Positions 39,979-45,391 of a DNA stretch of 45,391 nt are shown piece after piece. Every line of letters begins with the position of its first letter. Positions within the stretch are counted from its first letter, which is position 1. Position numbers and translations under genes: made by a program. Source of the DNA: Mesorhizobium sp. M7A.F.Ca.US.006.01.1.1 (GTDB lineage: Bacteria > Pseudomonadota > Alphaproteobacteria > Rhizobiales > Rhizobiaceae); the NCBI RefSeq assembly GCF_003997935.1, contig NZ_RZQL01000018.1, positions 1-45,391 of the forward strand, in the 5' to 3' direction. The notes beneath the pieces are model-generated. The model saw nothing but the letters and a program-made list of their open reading frames with translations, did not search any database and had not been told where the DNA came from.

Positions 39979-41787
39979 ATGTCCTCCTCGGTTCTGAACG
40001 TAGACCAGCTGTCCGTGGCCTATGACGGGCGCAAGGGATCGCATCCCGCTGTCAGCGGCGTGTCGCTGCACATCGGCGAAGGCGAGGCGCTCGGTCTGGT
40101 CGGCGAGTCGGGATCAGGCAAAAGCTCGGTGGCGCTCGCCATCCTGCGCTATCTGCCGAAAAACGCCCAGATCGCTGCGTCGGCGCTGGAATTCCAGGGC
40201 CGCGAAATCCGCGATCTCTCCGCCGAGCAACTGCGCCGGCTCAGGGGAAATCACATCGCCGCCGTCTACCAGCATCCGGGCGCGGCGCTCAATCCAAGCA
40301 TGACGATCGGCCGGCAGATCACCGAGACGATCATGCGGCACCGCCGGCTTCGCCTCGACGAGGCGCGCGAACGGGCCGCCGAACTGCTGGGCCGTGTCCG
40401 CGTCAGCCATCCGGAGCGTGTGCTGGGGCTCTATCCGCACGAACTGTCCGGTGGCATGCAGCAGCGCGCCAACATCGCCATTGCGATTGCGCTTGATCCG
40501 TCGCTCCTGGTGCTGGACGAACCGACGACGGCACTCGACGCCAGCGTTCAGTCCGAGATCATTGCCATCCTGCATGACCTGCGCAAGGATCACAAAACCT
40601 CAATCCTGCTGATCAGCCACGACATCAACATGATCCGCCGCTCTTGCGACCGGGTGGCGGTGATGCAGGCGGGAACCGTGGTCGAAAGCGGCGTTGCGGG
40701 CGATGTCTTCGACAACCCCTCTCACGCCTACACCAAGGCGCTCATCGCCTCGATCCCGGCGCTCAACTACACGAAGCGGGACGGAAGACTGGCGGAGACG
40801 GACGGGCTGCCAGCGCACCCAAGAGCCCAAAGCGAAGACGCCGGCGCGCCAAAGAAACGCCGGATCGCGATCGCCTGCAAAGGCATCAGCCATGCCTTCG
40901 GCAGCCAGCCAGTGCTGCGCGGCATCGATCTCGACGTCGGCCAGGGTGAAACCTTCGGGCTGATCGGCGAGTCCGGTTCCGGCAAATCGACCTTGGCACG
41001 CATCGTCACCGGCCTGCAGACACCGGACGCCGGATGGGTCGAACTGTTCGGCAGGACGGTCGCGCCGCGCGTCGAGAAGAGAAACCTTGCCGAACGCCGC
41101 GACGTGCAGATGGTCTTCCAGTCGCCGGATCGCACGCTCAACCCGCGCCAGCGGATTGGCCGCATCCTCGGCCGCCCGCTGCGCCGGCTCACCGGCCTGC
41201 GCCGCAGCGAGGTGAGAGCCCGCGTCAGCGACCTGCTGGCCTCGGTTCGCCTCGCCGGCACTACCGCCGAGCAGAAGTCGCGATCGCTATCCGGCGGCCA
41301 GCGGCAACGGGCGGCGATCGCGCGCGCCTTCGCCGGCGTTCCGAAGGTTGTGGTGCTCGATGAACCGACCTCGGCACTCGACGTCTCCGTCCAGGCGACC
41401 GTTCTCAACCTGCTCAACGACCTGCAGCGCGACAAGGACACGACCTACCTTTTCATCAGCCACGACCTCAGGGTGGTGCGCTACATGGCCGACAGGATCG
41501 GCGTGCTCTATCGCGGACACCTGGTCGAAACCGGTTCATCCGACCAGATTTTTCGCGGCCCCAACCACCCCTACACAGCCCTGCTTCTGGCGGCATCTTC
41601 CGATGAGGCCGAGCCGAAACTATCCGCTCCAGCCGAGATCGAGGCCACCGGCATCCCGAACACCGGATGCGCCTTCGTCGATCGCTGCCCCCTGGTCCTG
41701 CCCGGCTGCCGAAAGGCCGAGCCGCCCGTCATAGAGGTCGCGGCCGGCCACCGGATTGCCTGCTGGCGGCACGGCCAGGGTTTTTGA
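39979..41787 (+). CDS. Fused peptide-type ABC transporter ATPase (DppD-DppF)
   Basis: 602 aa with two complete ATPase domains in one chain. Domain 1: Walker A GESGSGKSS, signature LSGGMQQRANIA, Walker B LLVLDEPTTALD. Domain 2: Walker A GESGSGKST, signature LSGGQRQRAAIA, Walker B VVVLDEPTSALD. The C-terminus carries the oligopeptide-transporter cysteine tail (CAFVDRCPLVLPGCRKAEPP, then ACWRHGQ). The usual separate DppD and DppF are fused, a known arrangement in many rhizobia. It is divergent from the operon that holds the binding protein and permeases and completes that importer. Confidence 0.94.
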   Translation: MSSSVLNVDQLSVAYDGRKGSHPAVSGVSLHIGEGEALGLVGESGSGKSSVALAILRYLPKNAQIAASALEFQGREIRDLSAEQLRRLRGNHIAAVYQHPGAALNPSMTIGRQITETIMRHRRLRLDEARERAAELLGRVRVSHPERVLGLYPHELSGGMQQRANIAIAIALDPSLLVLDEPTTALDASVQSEIIAILHDLRKDHKTSILLISHDINMIRRSCDRVAVMQAGTVVESGVAGDVFDNPSHAYTKALIASIPALNYTKRDGRLAETDGLPAHPRAQSEDAGAPKKRRIAIACKGISHAFGSQPVLRGIDLDVGQGETFGLIGESGSGKSTLARIVTGLQTPDAGWVELFGRTVAPRVEKRNLAERRDVQMVFQSPDRTLNPRQRIGRILGRPLRRLTGLRRSEVRARVSDLLASVRLAGTTAEQKSRSLSGGQRQRAAIARAFAGVPKVVVLDEPTSALDVSVQATVLNLLNDLQRDKDTTYLFISHDLRVVRYMADRIGVLYRGHLVETGSSDQIFRGPNHPYTALLLAASSDEAEPKLSAPAEIEATGIPNTGCAFVDRCPLVLPGCRKAEPPVIEVAAGHRIACWRHGQGF

Positions 41788-41811
41788 GCGACTCAACGGC
41801 AGTCCGAAGGT

Positions 41812-41830
41812 CCGCCGCGGCGGGGTTTTT
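41812..41830 (+). terminator. Possible rho-independent terminator behind the fused ATPase
   Basis: CCGCCGCGGCGG (41812-41823), a GC palindrome, is followed by GG and a run of five T (41826-41830), about 25 bp after the stop. The loop would be very short, so the hairpin is not ideal. Confidence 0.45.
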
Positions 41831-41925
41831 GCGGCAAGCAGATCGTCGATGTATGGAACCCCTCTGACGGCTGCCGCCAAGTTCACGCGGCCATGCTGGG
41901 GTTGGGCGCTTCCTCGCATACAATT

Positions 41926-41977
41926 ACATTCGTTTGTGCTAATATACAGCGGTCATGCACATTCGTTCGTGACGAAC
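41926..41977 (+). promoter_or_regulatory. Direct and inverted repeats before the cupin-like gene
   Basis: ACATTCGTTTGTG (41926-41938) and ACATTCGTTCGTG (41959-41971) are near-identical with a 33-bp offset, about three helix turns. The second continues into GTTCGT-G-ACGAAC (41965-41977), an inverted repeat. A TAATAT box (41940-41945) lies between them, so these may be activator or repressor sites for the gene at 41992. Confidence 0.45.
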
Positions 41978-41991
41978 ATGTGGAGGATGCA

Positions 41992-42414
41992 ATGAGAACC
42001 ATGAATCGCAGGTCTGCAATTGCTATCGGTATGACGGCTGCTGCGATAACGCCTTTGTTCACCTTGGTGGCGTCCGCGAAGGCCAAGAAATATGGCCCGA
42101 AGGAAGGCAAGGAGATTGCGCCCGGTGTCAGGGTGGTTGAGGTCAGCACCGGCAACTCCGACATTCCCGCCTACAAGAGCATCGCAATTGTCGACGTGGT
42201 GTTTCAGCCCGCTGCACACGCGCCTCAGATGGTGATGGACAATGACATGGTCTGCACCATTACTTCAGGCGCATTCACGATCAAGAAGGCAGACAAGGAA
42301 TTCAAGCTCAAGACGGGTGACATGTACACCTGCGCCAAAGGCAAGACCGACGAGGCCACGAACACAAGCAAGGAGGTCGGCGTGCATCGTATCGCCGTCT
42401 TGATACCTGCCTAG
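41992..42414 (+). CDS. Exported cupin-like protein of unknown function
   Basis: 140 aa. The N-terminus MNRRSAIAIGMTAAAITPLFTLV looks like an export signal with a twin-arginine pair (residues 5-6) and a hydrophobic stretch. The rest is one cupin-like beta barrel: VDVVFQPAAHAPQMVMDNDMVCTI, GAFTIKKADKEFKLKTGDMY. GGAGG six bases before the ATG at 41992 decides the start. The last codons lead straight into a palindromic repeat that covers the stop. Lower GC than neighbours. Ligand and role unknown. Confidence 0.75.
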   Translation: MRTMNRRSAIAIGMTAAAITPLFTLVASAKAKKYGPKEGKEIAPGVRVVEVSTGNSDIPAYKSIAIVDVVFQPAAHAPQMVMDNDMVCTITSGAFTIKKADKEFKLKTGDMYTCAKGKTDEATNTSKEVGVHRIAVLIPA

Positions 42415-42527
42415 AGCATGATGCCGAAAAGTGTGAAGCGGTTTTCGGACGACATCATGCTCTATCTCTTTGATTTAGAGACGGATTCAGATTTCAGGTC
42501 GAACAGACCTGAAATCATCCGGCTCTA
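42413..42527. repeat. Rhizobial palindromic mosaic repeat (RIME-like), nearly complete copy
   Basis: Three palindromes in a row. The first has outer arms AGAGCATGATG (42413-42423) and CATCATGCTCT (42453-42463) with an inner CCGAAAA/TTTTCGG pair. The second is TCTCT...AGAGA (42465-42481). The third is GATTTCAGGTC-GAACA-GACCTGAAATC (42490-42516), 11-bp perfect arms. The left arm starts inside the stop codon of the cupin-like gene. I recognise the pattern as the intergenic repeat common in Mesorhizobium and relatives; the exact family was not checked by search. Confidence 0.8.
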
Positions 42528-42811
42528 GCAGACCGCATTCCGGCCGGATGGAAGGTCGCACGCCGTCCGGCCGTCGCTTGCATACAGCCGGATGCTGGCC
42601 TCGTCCGGCCAACGCCCTTCGGCAAGATCGGCAGGATCCCGCCGCTGGTGCCAGCCGGGTTGCAGTCGCATGCTCGCTTTCCGTTCAGGCACAGTGCGAT
42701 ACCGGAATTGGCTCTTGAAGCGTCAACTCGGACGCGCGTAACATCGCGCCATCTGGATTGAGTCTGCTTTATTAGTCCGGGCTAACCTCCGGATTGGTTT
42801 GGATATTTTCC
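42528..42811. other. Intergenic region before the ABC exporter pair
   Basis: About 280 bp after the repeat. A 48-codon minus-strand frame (42525-42671) exists but has only a poor ribosome site. The stretch should contain the promoter of the exporter operon; I see no convincing -35/-10 pair. Confidence 0.4.
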
Positions 42812-44707
42812 TTGAACACGCAAGCAATCGGCGGCGCGCCGGAGCGCGGCAAATCGTTTGCCCATGTGGCGGAAGCCTCCTGGGGCAAGGGCCTCAGCAC
42901 CTTGCTCCGCATCGTGCGCATGACGTTGCGCCATCCCTGGCAGGTCGCCATCACCATCGTCTCGACCTTCATTGCCGCGACTTTGCAGCTTTTCATTCCA
43001 CGCCTGCTGGGACGCGCCATCGACCAGGCGCAGGGCGTCATGGCCGCGGGTGCCGGGGCCGCGGCGGAACAGGCGCTGTGGAACACGGCGCTGACGCTGC
43101 TTGTCGTCTCGATCCTGCGCGGTCTCTTCACTATGGCGCAGAACTACTATGGCGAGGCCGTCGGCCATCGCACCGGCTATGAACTGCGGCTGGCTTTCTA
43201 TGAGAAGATCCAGCGCCTGAGCTTCGCCTACCACGACAGGGTACACACCGGCGATTTGATCACGCTCGGCCTGCTCGATCTCGACGGCGTGCGCATGTTC
43301 TTTTCCACCGGCATCCTGCGCGTTGTTCTGCTCGGCGTGCTGATCGGCGTCGGCGCCTATCTCCTGATCAGCACCGATCTCGTGCTCGGGCTCTTGAGCC
43401 TGAGTTTTGTGCCGTTCGTCGCCTGGCGATCCTCGGTCACCCAGCTGGCGTTGCGCAGCACCTGGCTGACGCTGCAGGAGCGCCTTTCCGTGCTGAGCCG
43501 GGTGATGGACGAGAATCTCGGCGGCATCCGCGTCGTGCGGGCCTTTGCAGCACAGCGGCATGAGCTGGAAAAATTCGACCGCGCCAAAAAGTCGGCGCTG
43601 GAGCTTGCCAATCAGCGCGTCGACATCCGCGTCTCAAACACCAGCGCCATGAACTTCTCGTTCCTGGCCGCCATGGGACTGGTGCTCTGGTTCGGCGGCC
43701 AGAAGGTGATCGCAGGCCAGATCAGCGTCGGAACGCTCGCCCAGTTCCTCACCTTCATGACCATCCTGCAGATGCCGGTGCGCCAGCTCGGGCTGATGGT
43801 CAATTCCTTCGCGCGCGCCTCGACCTGCGGCACCCGCCTGTTCGAACTGCTCGACGCCGAACTCGATATCGAGGACGCGCCCGATGCCACGGACCTCGTC
43901 GTCACCGACGGCGTGCTGCGCTTCGACAATGTCGGCTTCCGCTATGAGGGCGCAGGCGACCGCCCGACGCTGTCGGGCATCTCCTTCAAGGCCCGGTCCG
44001 GCGAGACCATCGGCATCGTCGGCCCGCCAGGCAGCGGCAAGTCGACCATCGCGCACCTGATCCCGCGCTTCTACGACGTCACTTCGGGCGCGATCACCAT
44101 CGACGGCCAGGACATCCGTGCGGTGACGCTGAAATCGCTGCGCAAGGCGGTCGGCGTCGTGCAGCAGGATGCGTTCCTGTTCACCACCTCAATCGAGAAC
44201 AACATCGCCTATGGCAATCCCTGGGCGCGCGAGACCCGCATCGGGCAGGCCGCCGAGTACGCGCAGCTGCGCAACTACATCATGGGCCTCCCAGCCGGTT
44301 ACACCACGGTCGTCGGCGAACGCGGCGCATCGCTTTCCGGCGGCCAGCGGCAGCGCCTGACCATTGCGCGCAGTCTGATGCTGCGGCCATCGGTTCTGGT
44401 CTTCGACGATTCAACCGCGGCCATCGACGCCGGCACCGAGCAGCGCATCCGGGCGGCCATGAAGCGCTTCGCCAAGGATCGCGTCACGCTGATCATCTCG
44501 CACCGGCTGAGTTCGCTGATGCATGCCGACCAGATCCTGTTCGTCGAAGTCGGCCGGATCGTCGAGCGCGGCACGCATGAGGAGCTGCTGGCGCAAGATG
44601 GACGCTATCGCGCGCTTTACGACCTGCAATTGCGGCCCGACGAGGACCGACCCTCGGGAGCAATTCCAGGAAAAGTGGAAACCGGTTTTCCCGGGAAAAG
44701 CGCGTAG
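42812..44707 (+). CDS. ABC exporter half-transporter with degenerate catalytic site
   Basis: 631 aa from the TTG at 42812; a TTG at 42794 and an ATG at 42917 are alternatives and no start has a clear ribosome site. A six-helix ABC_membrane domain covers about residues 35-315 (begins TLRHPWQVAITIVSTFIAATLQLF in two pieces), followed by the ATPase with Walker A GPPGSGKST, signature LSGGQRQRLT and Walker B VLVFDDSTAAID. The catalytic Glu after the Walker B Asp is itself Asp, as in the degenerate half of heterodimeric exporters such as TM287/288. The next gene is a second half-transporter. The last ~15 codons come from a palindromic repeat. Exports an unknown substrate, possibly a drug or lipid. 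Confidence 0.9.
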   Translation: MNTQAIGGAPERGKSFAHVAEASWGKGLSTLLRIVRMTLRHPWQVAITIVSTFIAATLQLFIPRLLGRAIDQAQGVMAAGAGAAAEQALWNTALTLLVVSILRGLFTMAQNYYGEAVGHRTGYELRLAFYEKIQRLSFAYHDRVHTGDLITLGLLDLDGVRMFFSTGILRVVLLGVLIGVGAYLLISTDLVLGLLSLSFVPFVAWRSSVTQLALRSTWLTLQERLSVLSRVMDENLGGIRVVRAFAAQRHELEKFDRAKKSALELANQRVDIRVSNTSAMNFSFLAAMGLVLWFGGQKVIAGQISVGTLAQFLTFMTILQMPVRQLGLMVNSFARASTCGTRLFELLDAELDIEDAPDATDLVVTDGVLRFDNVGFRYEGAGDRPTLSGISFKARSGETIGIVGPPGSGKSTIAHLIPRFYDVTSGAITIDGQDIRAVTLKSLRKAVGVVQQDAFLFTTSIENNIAYGNPWARETRIGQAAEYAQLRNYIMGLPAGYTTVVGERGASLSGGQRQRLTIARSLMLRPSVLVFDDSTAAIDAGTEQRIRAAMKRFAKDRVTLIISHRLSSLMHADQILFVEVGRIVERGTHEELLAQDGRYRALYDLQLRPDEDRPSGAIPGKVETGFPGKSA

Positions 44708-44748
44708 CGCTTTCCCTTGGGAATTACGTCAAAACTAAAGAGATAGAG
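44660..44748. repeat. Rhizobial palindromic mosaic repeat overlapping the exporter 3' end
   Basis: GCAATTCC and GGAATTACG form the outer arms, GGAAAA-TTTTCC and GGGAAAaGCGC-gta-GCGCTTTCCC the inner ones, followed by AAAACTAAAGAGATAGAG, the usual tail. The first 48 bp are translated as the C-terminal residues GAIPGKVETGFPGKSA of the upstream exporter, including its stop. Pattern recognised from rhizobial genomes. Confidence 0.75.
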
Positions 44749-44755
44749 CCGCGTG

Positions 44756-45391
44756 ATGTCGAAACACATCGACGACGACAAGGAAGACACCAGCGGCCGG
44801 CCGACGAAGGCGGTCGTAGGCTCGCACCGCGACGACGAAGAGGTTTTCGGCAAAGCCTACGACCCGCGCATCGTCAGGCGCATCTGGAGCTTCGTGAAAC
44901 CATATCAGAGCCGGATCTTCATCTCGGTCGCCGCAGTGCTGGTGTTCACGCTGACGCAACTGGCGATCCCGCTGGTCATCCGCTACGCCATCGACCACGG
45001 CATGACGGCAGGCAAGCTCGACCAGTCGGTGATGATCGCCGCGATCATCACTTTCGCCGTCATCATCCTGATCAACTATGCCGCCAGCTATGTGCAGGAA
45101 AGCGTCGTCGGCAAAGTGGCCGAAAACGTGCTCTCCGATCTGCGCCGCGCCATGTTCAGCCACCTGCAGCGTGTCTCGCTGAGCTTCATGGACAAGACCG
45201 AGGTCGGGCGGCTGATGTCGCGTCTGCAGGGCGACGTCAACTCGATGCAGGAGTTCCTCGAGACCTCGGTCATGTCGGTCGGCGACATCGTGCTGCTGTT
45301 CGGCATCGTCAGCGTCCTGCTCTGGCTTGATTTCCGGCTCGGCCTGCTGACGCTGTCGACCATGCCGGTGCTGTTCATCGTGCGCCTGTTC
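44756..45391 (+). CDS. ABC exporter half-transporter, partial (runs off the window)
   Basis: The first 212 codons of an open frame starting with ATG at 44756. An acidic hydrophilic N-terminus (MSKHIDDDKEDTSGRPTKAV) is followed by the ABC_membrane domain: LVFTLTQLAIPLVIRYAIDHG, AAIITFAVIILINYAASY, VLSDLRRAMFSHLQRVSL and KTEVGRLMSRLQGDVNSMQEF, all typical of MsbA/MDR-like exporters. The ATPase part is outside. It is 48 bp behind the first half-transporter, across the repeat tail, and very likely its heterodimer partner. Confidence 0.88.
   Translation, partial: MSKHIDDDKEDTSGRPTKAVVGSHRDDEEVFGKAYDPRIVRRIWSFVKPYQSRIFISVAAVLVFTLTQLAIPLVIRYAIDHGMTAGKLDQSVMIAAIITFAVIILINYAASYVQESVVGKVAENVLSDLRRAMFSHLQRVSLSFMDKTEVGRLMSRLQGDVNSMQEFLETSVMSVGDIVLLFGIVSVLLWLDFRLGLLTLSTMPVLFIVRLF

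Noticed and set aside
42525..42671. 48-codon minus frame beginning MRLQPGWHQRRDPADLAEG
   Set aside because: Weak ribosome site and its end lies in the palindromic repeat; may be real but not supported enough to call.
1..45391. CRISPR array, tRNA/rRNA genes, integrase or transposase genes
   Set aside because: Looked for regular short repeats, tRNA-like cloverleaf ends and recombinase motifs; none seen.

Overview
The window is high-GC DNA from an alphaproteobacterium, most likely a rhizobium of the Mesorhizobium/Phyllobacteriaceae type. The reasons are the density of sugar and peptide ABC importers, their rhizobial-style operon architecture, and three copies of a palindromic mosaic repeat (near 6494, 42413 and 44660) of the kind scattered between genes in rhizobial genomes. 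I see no tRNA, rRNA, CRISPR array, prophage or complete insertion sequence. The species is inferred from memory of these families, not from a search.

Layout, left to right. (1) 37-3816: the end of a CUT1 sugar importer operon (two permeases) followed by a GH127 beta-L-arabinofuranosidase with an intact Cys/Glu/Zn site, which suggests import and intracellular cleavage of plant arabinosides. A convergent ChaC-like gamma-glutamylcyclotransferase follows. (2) 4657-12541: an AraC regulator, probably leaderless, divergent from a PhyH-type dioxygenase and then a ribose-type (CUT2) operon: permease, binding protein, double ATPase, PfkB kinase, RbsD-like mutarotase, and a PanB-like protein that has lost the PanB metal ligands. 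(3) 12663-18860: housekeeping and stress genes. These are a DUF2270 membrane protein, a 47-aa membrane peptide, an SRPBCC protein, an M20 amidohydrolase, a PhnB-like VOC protein, and a TetR-controlled SDR/quinone-oxidoreductase pair with twin palindromic operators. (4) 18987-23932: an unusual cluster of an ATP-grasp protein, a cytochrome P450, a bacterial GH3 acyl-amido-synthetase relative and a GNAT-like protein, with a small ORF ending four bases before the GNAT gene. This is the best candidate here for an undescribed biosynthetic system.

(5) 24122-28972: two small unknown genes, then a second CUT2 importer (binding protein, permease, single-domain ATPase; FrcBCA-like architecture) with a Gfo/Idh/MocA oxidoreductase. 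The reading frames overlap at the BC and CA junctions. (6) 28988-32284: a small secreted protein, a large amidase with a C-terminal extension, a 70-aa unknown, and a small gene interrupted by an in-frame amber codon. (7) 32333-41787: a seven-gene leftward operon made of an NtaA-type flavin monooxygenase, tandem DUF427, a peptide-type binding protein, two permeases, a second LLM flavin oxidoreductase and a ThuA-like protein. It is divergent from a fused DppD-DppF ATPase. Together these form an ABC importer dedicated to some small substrate that is then oxidised by FMN enzymes. (8) 41992-45391: a small exported cupin-like protein, a palindromic repeat, and a pair of ABC exporters. The first has a degenerate Walker B motif, and a repeat copy encodes its last residues; the second runs off the window.

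The common theme is uptake and catabolism of plant- or soil-derived small molecules, each importer linked to its own enzymes and local regulator.
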